Origin: Pseudoxanthomonas sp. GM95
GTDB lineage: Bacteria > Pseudomonadota > Gammaproteobacteria > Xanthomonadales > Xanthomonadaceae
Direction of reading: 5' to 3'
Assembly: GCF_900109775.1 (NCBI RefSeq)
Contig: NZ_FOAX01000002.1
Span: forward strand, 1,506,859-1,570,858
DNA: 64,000 nt
The position numbers were made by a program, and so were the translations under genes. The notes under the pieces are model-generated. The model saw nothing but the letters and a program-made list of their open reading frames with translations, ran no database searches and was not told where the DNA came from. Below, piece after piece: positions 35,324 to 43,701 of the stretch (the first letter of the stretch is position 1; each line of letters opens with the position of its first letter).

Positions 35324-36622
35324 TCAAAGCTGCGACTTGAAGGGCAGCACCAGGGTCTCGAACAACCGCTCCGAAAGCGGCCTTTGCTGCCACTGCTGGA
35401 GGGTGTAACGCTTGGACCGTTCCAGGTCGCGCTCGAAGACCGCACTCAGGCGCTCGGCCATGACCGGGTCATACATGTTGAGGCTGGCTTCGTCGTTGAG
35501 CCTGAAGGAGCGGATGTCGAAATTGGTCGAGCCGACCGAGACCAGCAGCTTGTCGATGATCAGCAGCTTGGTGTGCAGCATCGTGGGCTGGAACTCATGG
35601 AATTCGATCCCTGCCTGCAGCAGCGGTCCCCAGCTTGCCTTGGAGGCCAGGCGCACGGAGCTCGAGTCGATATGCGGGCCAGGCAGCATGACCCGGATAT
35701 TGACGCCGCGTTCGGCGGCAGCAAGCAGGGCCTTGGTAATCAGGTCGTCAGGGACGAAGTAGGCTGCTGCCAGATCGATGCTTGTCGCCGAGGCTGCGAT
35801 GGAAAGCAGGTACATGAGGTGCATGCTCTCGCTGCCGCCTGCAGGGGAGGCGAGGAACAGCTGTGCGTCGGTATCGCCGGCGGGCGGAAGTTCCGGATAG
35901 AACTCGCGGTAATGCAGGACGCGGCCGGTGCTTTTGATCCAGTTGTCGTTGAACGCAGCCTGCACCTGGGCCACGACAGGGCCCTCGATCCGGTAGTGCG
36001 TATCCCGCCAGTGGTCCGGGTCCTGCGCGTTGCCCATCCACTGGTCGGCAACGCCGACGCCGCCGGTGAAGCCGATCTTCCCATCGACCACCAGCAACTT
36101 GCGGTGGGTGCGATTGTTGACGCGATGGAGGTTGTACCAGGCCAGCGGCCGGTAGCGGTGCACTTCCACGCCGGCCTGTTCCATCTTCTGGATCAGAGCG
36201 TTGTCCATCTTGAGGCTGCCGCCCCAGTCGATCGTCGTACGGACTGAAACGCCAGCACGGGAGCGCTCGCATAGCACGTCGCTGAACTCGCGGCCGATGT
36301 CGCCAGACCAGTAGATGTAAGTCTCGAAGGTGATGTTCTGCTGGGCCGAGCGCATGGCCTCGAGCATGGCCGGGAAGATCTCCGCGCCATTGTTGAGTAC
36401 TTCGATCCGGTTGCCCGGCAGGATGGTCGGCCCCAGCAGCGCAGACATCTGGCGCTTGAACATCGGGTCGTTGACCTCGTATTCGTGCGCCGGGACATGT
36501 TCAAGCTTCTTTTCGGGCGTGGTGAAATTCAGTGCGAACAACACCGCGACCAGGGTCGCCACCACAGCGCCTGCAATGATCCAAAACATCTTCCAGGTGT
36601 CCCCAAAGTCGAGCCGCGGCAT
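35324..36622 (-). CDS. cls: Phospholipase D / cardiolipin synthase-like protein
   Basis: 432 residues. One N-terminal membrane helix (about 12-32, FWIIAGAVVATLVAVLFAL) is followed by two PLD catalytic HKD motifs, HRKLLVVDGKIGFTGG and HTKLLIIDKLLVSVGSTNFD. Cardiolipin synthases of this type condense two phosphatidylglycerols at the inner membrane. Single-helix members also include other phosphatidyltransferases, so the precise product is inferred. It is monocistronic on the minus strand. Confidence 0.88.
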   Translation of the reverse strand: MPRLDFGDTWKMFWIIAGAVVATLVAVLFALNFTTPEKKLEHVPAHEYEVNDPMFKRQMSALLGPTILPGNRIEVLNNGAEIFPAMLEAMRSAQQNITFETYIYWSGDIGREFSDVLCERSRAGVSVRTTIDWGGSLKMDNALIQKMEQAGVEVHRYRPLAWYNLHRVNNRTHRKLLVVDGKIGFTGGVGVADQWMGNAQDPDHWRDTHYRIEGPVVAQVQAAFNDNWIKSTGRVLHYREFYPELPPAGDTDAQLFLASPAGGSESMHLMYLLSIAASATSIDLAAAYFVPDDLITKALLAAAERGVNIRVMLPGPHIDSSSVRLASKASWGPLLQAGIEFHEFQPTMLHTKLLIIDKLLVSVGSTNFDIRSFRLNDEASLNMYDPVMAERLSAVFERDLERSKRYTLQQWQQRPLSERLFETLVLPFKSQL

Positions 36623-36817
36623 CCCCGCCAGGGCGCGATTGTCAACAAAAGGGCTTCACACGCGGTGTGAAAGCCAGCCGCGACGATGACGCACTTTCCG
36701 GCGCCCACGCTGGGCCAAGCCTCCGGCTTCCACACGCGTCCCGGCGATAGCGGCAGGCCTATACATCTGCTGCACAAACCTGCACTCAGACTGCGCGCCC
36801 ACCACAGGAGTGCCCCC

Positions 36818-37618
36818 ATGAAGATGCTTGCCGGCTGCGAACTGCTCTTGGAGGCAGAAGCGCCAAGCCCGGTGGTCTCCATGCTGCGGCCCCGTGATGC
36901 GCAATGCATCTGGCGGGTCGACGGGCGCCCTGGCTTCCAGCCGCGGCATGCTTTCGAGGAGTATCTGGATACCTTCGGCAACTTCTGCCAGCGCTTCTGG
37001 GTGCCTGAAGGTCAGATGCGGGTGCGCATTGAGGCCACGCTGGAAGCCGATGACGAACTTGCATTCGATGAATCGGCGGGGCTGGTCACGCCATTTGCGC
37101 TGCCCGCGCAAACGCTTCAGTTCACCCTGCCGAGCCGGTACTGCGCATCGGACCGTCCTGAGCTCAACGCACTGGCGACGAAGATCGTCAAAGGCTTTGC
37201 GCCTGGGTACGCGCAGGTGGAAGCGATCCGTGCCTGGATCAGGCAGAACATCGAGTATCGCTACGGCGTAAGCAACGCGCACAGTTGCGCGCGCGACACC
37301 ATCGAGCAGCGGGAAGGGGTGTGCCGTGATTTTGCACACGTTGGCATTGCGCTGTGCCGGGCATTGGATATCCCTGCACGCATGGTGGTCGGTTGGTTGC
37401 ATGGCCTTGAGCCGATGGACATGCACGCGTGGTTCGAGGCCTACGTGGGCGATGCCTGGTACACCTTCGACGCGACCCAGGCCGAGCGCAGGGCTGGGCG
37501 TGCGGTGATCGGCTACGGACGCGATGCAGCTGACGTAGCCTTCCTCATGAGCTATGGGTCGCTCAGGACCGTGTCGGTCAACGTCTGGACCCAGGCCGAG
37601 CAGGCGCAGTTCGCCTAG
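36818..37618 (+). CDS. Transglutaminase-like cysteine protein
   Basis: 266 residues from the ATG with CAGGAG upstream. An N-terminal bacterial transglutaminase-like strand domain (about 1-110) precedes the catalytic triad domain: Cys in REGVCRDFAHVGIALCRAL, His in DMHAWFEAY and Asp in WYTFDATQ. No signal peptide is seen. Members act as cysteine peptidases or cross-linkers. It is followed three bases later by a zinc metallopeptidase-like gene, an operon that recurs in proteobacteria by my recollection. Confidence 0.88.
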   Translation: MKMLAGCELLLEAEAPSPVVSMLRPRDAQCIWRVDGRPGFQPRHAFEEYLDTFGNFCQRFWVPEGQMRVRIEATLEADDELAFDESAGLVTPFALPAQTLQFTLPSRYCASDRPELNALATKIVKGFAPGYAQVEAIRAWIRQNIEYRYGVSNAHSCARDTIEQREGVCRDFAHVGIALCRALDIPARMVVGWLHGLEPMDMHAWFEAYVGDAWYTFDATQAERRAGRAVIGYGRDAADVAFLMSYGSLRTVSVNVWTQAEQAQFA

Positions 37619-37621
37619 GCC

Positions 37622-38728
37622 ATGAAGCTCTTCACCTGTGACGTGTGCAGCCACGTCGTCTACTTCGAAAATTCCCAATGCCTGCGGTGCGGTGCGCGCC
37701 TGGCCTTCGACCCTGGGCAGACGGCCATGGTGGCAGTGGTCGCTGAAGGTACGTTGTGGGTACACGTGGCTGACCAGGCCAGGCGCTGGAGGCTGTGCTC
37801 CAACGCGGCCTATGGGGCGTGCAACTGGCTGATCGAGAGTACCGATGTGTCTGCGTACTGCCGGGCTTGCCGGCACAACCGGACGATCCCGGACCTGAGC
37901 TGCGACAATCGGATCGAGGCCTGGCGGCGCATCGAGGTCGCCAAGCGCCGCCTGTACTACACGATCCTGCGGCTGCATTTGCCTGCCCCTGCACCGGGGG
38001 AGGACGACCACGAGCCGCTGGTGTTCAATTTCCTGGCCGATCAGCCGGCCATGCCGCAGGTCATGACCGGGCATGAGAATGGACTGGTCACGATCTCACT
38101 GAGCGAGGCAGATGATGCCGAGCGTGAACGATCGCGGGTCCGCCTGGGCGAGCTCTACCGCACCCTGCTCGGACACTTCCGGCATGAGGTGGGCCACTAC
38201 TACTGGGACAGGCTCGTTCGCGACACAGGCCCAGACGAGCGCTCAAGGTTCAGGGAGTTGTTCGGGGACGAGCGGCGCGACTACGCCAAGTCGCTGGCCG
38301 ATTACTACAGCTTCGGAGCGCCGGACGATTGGCAGGAGCGCTTTGTCAGCCCCTATGCCACGGTCCACCCGTGGGAGGACTGGGCCGAGACCTGGGCGCA
38401 CTATTTTCATATCGTCGATACGCTGGAGATGGCAGGTGCCTTCGGCATCCGGGTGGAGCCTGACGTGCCAGATACCCAGTTCATGGGATCTCGAATCGAT
38501 TTTGATCCGCACCGCGTGCGCGATTTCCAGAAGATCATTGATGCCTGGCTGCCTCTGACCTACGCGGTCAACAGCCTCAACCGCGCAATGGGCCAGAACG
38601 ACCTCTATCCCTTCGTGATCAACACCCCGCTCAAGGCCAAGCTGGCCTACATCCATCAGCTGGTCATGGACAATGCGGCGCGCTCGCGCTTAGCCCGGGT
38701 CGGGGGCGTGGCCGAATCCGGCGCTTGA
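37622..38728 (+). CDS. Putative zinc-binding metallopeptidase with N-terminal zinc ribbon
   Basis: 368 residues. Zinc ribbon at the start (CDVCSHVVYFENSQCLRCG), a second Cys cluster near 58-85, and an HExxH-type site in GHFRHEVGHYYWDRL. The downstream Glu-rich stretch EDWAETWAHYFHIVDTLEMA could carry the third ligand. It matches the family of soluble 'putative zinc-binding metallopeptidases' (PF15887). Three-base spacing to the transglutaminase gene indicates one operon. Confidence 0.85.
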   Translation: MKLFTCDVCSHVVYFENSQCLRCGARLAFDPGQTAMVAVVAEGTLWVHVADQARRWRLCSNAAYGACNWLIESTDVSAYCRACRHNRTIPDLSCDNRIEAWRRIEVAKRRLYYTILRLHLPAPAPGEDDHEPLVFNFLADQPAMPQVMTGHENGLVTISLSEADDAERERSRVRLGELYRTLLGHFRHEVGHYYWDRLVRDTGPDERSRFRELFGDERRDYAKSLADYYSFGAPDDWQERFVSPYATVHPWEDWAETWAHYFHIVDTLEMAGAFGIRVEPDVPDTQFMGSRIDFDPHRVRDFQKIIDAWLPLTYAVNSLNRAMGQNDLYPFVINTPLKAKLAYIHQLVMDNAARSRLARVGGVAESGA

Positions 38729-38823
38729 CCGGCCGGTGACACGGCACGCCGGCGACGCGGTGTTCACCTGCCCTGGAGGACTGTCCTTTTCAGGCAGCGC
38801 AACGCGCATGGCTGAGGAATGAG

Positions 38824-39057
38824 ATGGAACCGAGCTGGGTGATCCGCGAGGAATTTGAAGAGCTCCAGGGGCGGCTGGAAGCCCACCGCGCCGCGCTGCG
38901 CGGCCTGTTGAGACACCTGGACGAAGGAGCGCGCGAGGCGGTGCGCAAAGAACTGGCGATCCGCGCCATCGTCGATGGAGAGCCCTCGGCCACCGAAGCC
39001 GGCATGCAGGCAGAGGCGGCTGATCTGGTAAAGGCGCTCGGTTTTACCCCGAATTGA
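38824..39057 (+). CDS. Small hypothetical protein (77 aa)
   Basis: 77 residues with GAGGA eight bases before the ATG. Mostly helical and charged (EEFEELQGRLEAHRAALRGLLRHLDEG), with a coiled-coil-like start. No family recognised. It follows the transglutaminase/metallopeptidase operon by 95 bp. Confidence 0.65.
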   Translation: MEPSWVIREEFEELQGRLEAHRAALRGLLRHLDEGAREAVRKELAIRAIVDGEPSATEAGMQAEAADLVKALGFTPN

Positions 39058-39252
39058 GGCGTCGTCCCATTCGTAGGTTTTGAGATGCGATGGCTCGCCC
39101 TAGCCGGCAGCAGCCGATATTCGTTGCTGGTCATGAGAGGCGCACTGAATGCCTGGTGGCGCGGACGGGCATGGCGAATGTGCCAGGGCCGTAAGTTGCC
39201 TGTAAGTCTGGCGGAGAAAGACTGACGTCCCGTTCGCTACTCCCCCGACGTC

Positions 39253-40056
39253 ATGACCCTGAAAGCCGCTGCAAGCCTGTTCTGCCTGTTCCCTTCCATC
39301 GCGCTGGCACAGTCCCCGTCCAGCACAAGTGACTTGCTGGCCAAGCAGGAAGATGATCGCTGGACCATCGGGGTCGGCGCTTCGGTCAAGGACGATGGCT
39401 ATGCAGGCGAGGGCACCCGCGTCCGTCCTTTCCCGCTGATCGGTTACGAAGGTGAGCGTGTGTTCTGGCGTGGCCTCACTGGCGGTGTTCATGTGATCAA
39501 AGGTGAGGCTTTCACGCTGGATGCCGTGCTTGCCGGGCGGTTCGATGGCTTCGACATTGACGACCTGGGAAGAAAGGAACTGGCTGCCAATGGCTTGAAC
39601 GCCGATCTGCTTGAAGACCGCGACGATGGCCTGGATGCGGGCCTGTCAGCGTCCTGGCGAGGCGCCGCGGGCGAACTGAAGCTCTCGGCGCTGGCCGACG
39701 TTACCGATTCCAGTGGCGGCTACGAGTTCGCCGCTGACTATGGCTATGCACTCCATTGGGGGCGTACCACGCTGGTGCCCAGTGTGGGCGTGCGCTGGAT
39801 GTCAAGTGATCTTGTTGACTACTACTACGGGACCCTGGACGAGGAAGTTGCCCGAGGCGTGGTGCGCTACCAGCCGGGTTCGGCGGTGGTACCGCAGGTG
39901 GGGGTTGGGTTCTCGCGTCCCCTGGGCGAGCACTGGAAGGTCACCGGCTCGGTCAATTACAAGTTCCTCCCCAGCGAGATCACCGACAGCCCGCTGATGG
40001 ATCCGGACGTCAGCGGCGCGATGGGTGTGCGCGTTGGCATTGGCTGGTCGTTCTGA
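39253..40056 (+). CDS. mipA: MipA/OmpV-family outer-membrane protein
   Basis: 267 residues with a signal peptide (cleavage after SIALA). Beta-barrel with the MipA/OmpV pattern, RVRPFPLIGYEGERVFWRG early and a final aromatic WSF for BAM insertion. MipA scaffolds the murein synthase/hydrolase complex; many relatives are transport pores. A two-component system follows immediately (34 bp), so its expression may be controlled by it. Confidence 0.88.
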   Translation: MTLKAAASLFCLFPSIALAQSPSSTSDLLAKQEDDRWTIGVGASVKDDGYAGEGTRVRPFPLIGYEGERVFWRGLTGGVHVIKGEAFTLDAVLAGRFDGFDIDDLGRKELAANGLNADLLEDRDDGLDAGLSASWRGAAGELKLSALADVTDSSGGYEFAADYGYALHWGRTTLVPSVGVRWMSSDLVDYYYGTLDEEVARGVVRYQPGSAVVPQVGVGFSRPLGEHWKVTGSVNYKFLPSEITDSPLMDPDVSGAMGVRVGIGWSF

Positions 40057-40090
40057 GAAGGTAGCCGCCCTGTCTCTGGCGGGAAACCTG

Positions 40091-40801
40091 ATGACCGACA
40101 CAGCGCCAGCCATCGCCACCCGCGTGGCCCTGATCGAGGACCACCCCAGGCTGGCAGGGTTGATCGAGCGTGGGCTGGCCAGCGCCGGGATCGCGGTCGA
40201 TGTCTTCCAGACGCTGGAATCTGCCTGGCATGGCTTGAGTGGGCAGGGCTATGCGGTGGCCATCGTCGACCGCGGCATGCCCGATGGCGACGGCCTGGAC
40301 CTGGTGCGCCGGTTGCGGCGCGCCGATGTGCGCACGCCCTGCCTGATGCTCACCTCGCGCGATGCGTTGCGCGACCGCGTCGATGGGCTGGACGCAGGCG
40401 CCGATGACTACCTGCCCAAGCCGTTCGCCCTGGACGAGCTGGCAGCCCGCGTGCGTGCCCTGATGCGGCGCCCGACGGCGCTGCGCAGCGTGGCGCCGAG
40501 CTTCCTGGGGTTGAGCGTGGAGCCGGAAAGCGGCTCGATGCTGGCCGGGCAGGAACGCATCAGCCTGGCGCCTGCAGAGTTGCAGCTGATGCTGGCCCTG
40601 CTGCGAGCGCAGGGCCAGACCGTCAGGCGGAGCGCGCTGGAGAACGCGGCATGGGGCGTGGGCGGGGCAGTGACCCCCAATGCGCTGGACGTGGCCATCC
40701 ACCGTTTGCGCAAGAAGCTGGTCGCGATCGAGGCGGCGGTGGGCCTGGTCAACGTACGCCAGCAGGGCTTTGCACTCAGGGCGGCCGATGCTTCCGCGTA
40801 G
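40091..40801 (+). CDS. OmpR-family response regulator paired with the next kinase
   Basis: 236 residues from the ATG at 40091. Receiver: acidic LIEDHPR, phospho-Asp in AIVDRGMPDGDG, Lys in YLPKPF. The C-terminal OmpR winged helix has SLAPAELQLML and ALDVAIHRLRKKL. QseB/TctD-like. The kinase gene overlaps its end by 14 bases, so they are cotranscribed. Confidence 0.93.
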   Translation: MTDTAPAIATRVALIEDHPRLAGLIERGLASAGIAVDVFQTLESAWHGLSGQGYAVAIVDRGMPDGDGLDLVRRLRRADVRTPCLMLTSRDALRDRVDGLDAGADDYLPKPFALDELAARVRALMRRPTALRSVAPSFLGLSVEPESGSMLAGQERISLAPAELQLMLALLRAQGQTVRRSALENAAWGVGGAVTPNALDVAIHRLRKKLVAIEAAVGLVNVRQQGFALRAADASA

Positions 40802-42152
40802 CCTGACCGCCCGCCTGATGCTGGCGGCGGTGGCCGGCCTGGCCGCGGCGACGGTCGTGGCCTGCGTGCTGATCTGGATAGGGGCCGACCTTCGCTCACC
40901 GGACCGGTTGCTGCACGCGGAACTGGAGGAAGAGGTCGCCGATATCCAGTCGGGGCTGCGGATCGATGCCGCTGGCAAGGCGCATGTAGAGCTCAAGCAA
41001 AGCAATGCGCGGGTGTACGACGCCATGCCCAGGGACGCGGCCTACCTGGTCTACGACGCCTCCGGCCGGGCCGTGGCCCACAGTCCACAAGGGGCGGCGT
41101 TGCAGGCGTTGGCTGGCATGTCGCCCGGGCCTGACGCGCTGGCCGTTTCCGTCGGCAATGGTGATGGGCAACTGCGATTGATCCAGCGTTCGATCCGGCA
41201 CGGCGACCAGGCATTCACCGTGCGGGTGGCGCGCAGCGACCGGCTGGTGCTGACCCTGCGCGACTACGCCGACAAGCTGTACGTGCGTGCCGGGCTGGCA
41301 ACGGCACTGCTCGCGCTGGTGACCTTCGGCGCGGTGGTCTTTGTGACCGTGCGCCGGATGATCCTGCCGCTTCACCGGGTCTCGCAGGTGGCCGCAGGCA
41401 TCGGGCCGCGCAACCTGACCACGCGCCTGGACGTGGCGCGCGTACCGCTGGAAATCGCGCCCCTGGTGCAGGGCTTCAATACCGCGCTGGAGCGCCTGGA
41501 ACGCGGCTACCGGGTACAGCAGGAGTTCCTGGCCGCCGCCGCGCACGAGCTCAAGACGCCGCTGGCGCTGCTCCAGGCCGAGATCGAGCTGGGTGGCGCT
41601 GCCAATACCGAGCTGCTGCTTCGCGACACCGCGCTGATGGCGCGTCAGGTGCACCAGCTGCTGCACCTGGCCGAGGTCAGTGAGGGGCACAACTATGCAT
41701 TCGCCCCGATCGATCCCGGCAGCGTGCTGGAAGAGGCGGTGGACTACTTCGAGCGCTTCGCACACCAGCGCAGCGTGCATCTGGAATTTGTGCGTGAGCC
41801 TGGGGCGCTTGGCCATGTCGAGGGGGATGCCGCGGCGCTGTTCGTGCTGGCCAAGAACCTGCTGGACAACGCGCTCAACCACGCCCCGGCCGGCAGCGTC
41901 GTCCGGGTCAGGCTGGGCGCCGACGGGTTCTGCGTGCAGGACGAAGGTCCAGGCGTTGCGCCGGCCGATCGTGCCCACCTGTTCCAGCGGTTCTGGCGGT
42001 CGCAGCGCGATGGCAGTGGCGCCGGCCTGGGCCTGGCGATCTGCCAGGAAATTTGCGCCGCGCACGGCTGGCGTGTCGGCCTGGCCGATGTGTCCGCCGG
42101 TGAGGGCGCTTGCTTCTTCGTGGCAATGAGAACAGGCGAGGACACGGCATGA
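40788..42152 (+). CDS. Sensor histidine kinase of the mipA-linked system
   Basis: 454 residues. Two membrane helices (about 10-30 and near 165-190) flank a periplasmic domain. A HAMP domain precedes the HisKA box AAAHELKTPLALLQAE (phospho-His), the HATPase N-box LLDNALNHAP, the G-boxes GPGVAP and GAGLGLAICQEI. QseC/TctE-like. The start overlaps the regulator gene, and the stop overlaps the next small gene as ATGA. Confidence 0.92.
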   Translation: MLPRSLTARLMLAAVAGLAAATVVACVLIWIGADLRSPDRLLHAELEEEVADIQSGLRIDAAGKAHVELKQSNARVYDAMPRDAAYLVYDASGRAVAHSPQGAALQALAGMSPGPDALAVSVGNGDGQLRLIQRSIRHGDQAFTVRVARSDRLVLTLRDYADKLYVRAGLATALLALVTFGAVVFVTVRRMILPLHRVSQVAAGIGPRNLTTRLDVARVPLEIAPLVQGFNTALERLERGYRVQQEFLAAAAHELKTPLALLQAEIELGGAANTELLLRDTALMARQVHQLLHLAEVSEGHNYAFAPIDPGSVLEEAVDYFERFAHQRSVHLEFVREPGALGHVEGDAAALFVLAKNLLDNALNHAPAGSVVRVRLGADGFCVQDEGPGVAPADRAHLFQRFWRSQRDGSGAGLGLAICQEICAAHGWRVGLADVSAGEGACFFVAMRTGEDTA

Positions 42153-42376
42153 GCGCTAGCCTCGCTTGGGTGGACACGGTGATCGACCAGGACATCTTGA
42201 CCGTTGCAGGGTTGCTTGAATCCAGCCCTCAGGCGGTGATGGACTGGTACTACGGCGTACCGATCCGACCCCTTGGCGATGAGACGGCCGCTGACCTGGT
42301 CCGTCAGGGGCGCGGTGCGGCTGTCATGGCCTTCCTTTGGGCGGCCATCGAGATCGAACCCAATACGAACTGGTAG
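42149..42376 (+). CDS. Short protein resembling a MbcA/ParS (DUF2384) C-terminus
   Basis: 75 residues, start overlapping the kinase stop (ATGA). The middle, VMDWYYGVPIRPLGDETAADLVRQGRGAAVMAFLWAA (spread over residues 30-66), has the shape of the MbcA/ParS/Xre toxin-binding domain (W, P-L, A-L, G-V-F-like positions). It lacks the N-terminal HTH of full antitoxins and no RES toxin is adjacent. It may be an accessory of the two-component system. Family call is tentative. Confidence 0.5.
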   Translation: MSASLAWVDTVIDQDILTVAGLLESSPQAVMDWYYGVPIRPLGDETAADLVRQGRGAAVMAFLWAAIEIEPNTNW

Positions 42377-42494
42377 CGGGCGTCTCACTGGTGCAGGACA
42401 TGTTGGGGATTGGTCCCCATCCCCGAGCTGCCTGGTCACCCCTGCATAACCACCACCGCCTAAGGCTGGCACATCCCCTGGACCGGAGCGCGCC

Positions 42495-42992
42495 ATGAAG
42501 ACCCGACACGTGTATGCAGCCGAGAACCTCGCGGCGGCGCATACCGCCATCCAGGCCGCGCTTGATGCCGGGGTGGCCCATGACGATGTTTCGTTGATCG
42601 CCAAGGGCGAGATCGAAATGGAGGCCGTGCCCGATTCGTTGAAGGAGGCGGAAACCGACTTCAAGCAGGGCGCCCTGCGTGGGGCCGTAGGCGGCGGCGC
42701 TGCTGGCTTGGTGGCGGGGCTGATCGGTGTGGCCGTGCCACCGCTGGGACTGACCCTGGCGGGTGCTGGCGCGCTGGCACTGGCCGGTGCCGCGGTTGGC
42801 ACCTGGTCGGCCGCGCTTGTGGGGTCTTCGGTGTCCGATCCGGTACGGCGAACGTTCGAAGAAGAAATCGAGGCGGGCCGGGTACTGGTCGTTGTCGATG
42901 CCGAGCCTGTACTGCTCGAACAAGCCGACGCGGCGGTGATCGGTTCTGGTGTGCGTGCCTTGCCCTACGAGCAGCCCACGGCGCTGAACTGA
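42495..42992 (+). CDS. Glycine-rich membrane protein of unknown function
   Basis: 165 residues. The N-terminal soluble part (about 1-55) is followed by a long Gly/Ala-rich hydrophobic stretch (about 58-112, GGGAAGLVAGLIGVAV and following) and an alpha/beta C-terminus (RVLVVVDAEPVLLEQADA). The arrangement resembles small stress-related membrane proteins with a glycine-zipper hairpin. No specific family is recognised. Confidence 0.65.
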   Translation: MKTRHVYAAENLAAAHTAIQAALDAGVAHDDVSLIAKGEIEMEAVPDSLKEAETDFKQGALRGAVGGGAAGLVAGLIGVAVPPLGLTLAGAGALALAGAAVGTWSAALVGSSVSDPVRRTFEEEIEAGRVLVVVDAEPVLLEQADAAVIGSGVRALPYEQPTALN

Positions 42993-43056
42993 GCGGAGTC
43001 CAGGTATGGCCTTGAGTTTTGCTCTGGGTGCGGACGCCATGCGCGCCTGCGCGCGC

Positions 43057-43392
43057 TCAGAAGTTGGACTCGTCGTATTCGCGCAGGAATGACTCCAGGC
43101 TGGACAGGGCAGACGGTGGTAGATCCTTCTTCAGCACCGGTGGCAGCGGTGGTCTTGCTGCCAGCCAGCGATCAATGCATCGGCGTGCCAGCTTGACCGA
43201 GCGAATGTGGCCACTGTGGCGGATGCCGCGCCAGGTCACCCAATGGACGCCATCGGGCTCGACGCCGGCAACCATCGATCCCTTCCAGAACAGCGCCCAA
43301 CCTCCCCTGGACGCCTGCCAGTTGTAGCGGGGCTCGATCTGCGGGCCCTTGAAGCCCTCTCCGCGCTGATGATTTCCGCTTTCCGGTCCCAT
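43057..43392 (-). CDS. Hypothetical protein (111 aa)
   Basis: 111 residues from the ATG at 43392 with AGGAAA upstream; the in-frame region before it is not protein-like. Trp-rich and basic in the middle (RYNWQASRGGWALFWKGS, then RCIDRWLAARPPLPP). No family recognised. It diverges from the hybrid kinase gene across a 309-bp gap. Confidence 0.6.
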   Translation of the reverse strand: MGPESGNHQRGEGFKGPQIEPRYNWQASRGGWALFWKGSMVAGVEPDGVHWVTWRGIRHSGHIRSVKLARRCIDRWLAARPPLPPVLKKDLPPSALSSLESFLREYDESNF

Positions 43393-43701
43393 GGGAGCTT
43401 TCCTGATGACGCCGCGCCCGGCCCATGTCCTTCGGGACCAATCCCGGGCGGATAGGCGGGGTGTACGAGAGGTGTACATTTGTACACCTTCTTTGTCCTC
43501 GATGCCTCCAGGTATGGAGCGAACCCTCTCCACCGGGCTCCGGGCAGGTCGATCTCCGCGGTGTGCCGGTCGTTTGGGGTGAAGGAGAGCGGGCGCGCCC
43601 ACGGCACCGGGTGATTGTTGCTTCACGGACAACTTCCCCAGAATAGGCTCCCGACCTTCCGTCGGACCGGCGTCAAAGCCGATTGCAGGACTGCCGGGGA
43701 C
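43393..43701. promoter_or_regulatory. Divergent region with palindrome GGTGTACA-TT-TGTACACC
   Basis: The 309 bp between a minus-strand gene and the hybrid kinase gene hold a dyad with 8-bp arms at 43471-43488. An extra GTGTAC half-site lies at 43461-43466. It looks like a regulator-binding site; no gene was found here. Confidence 0.4.
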
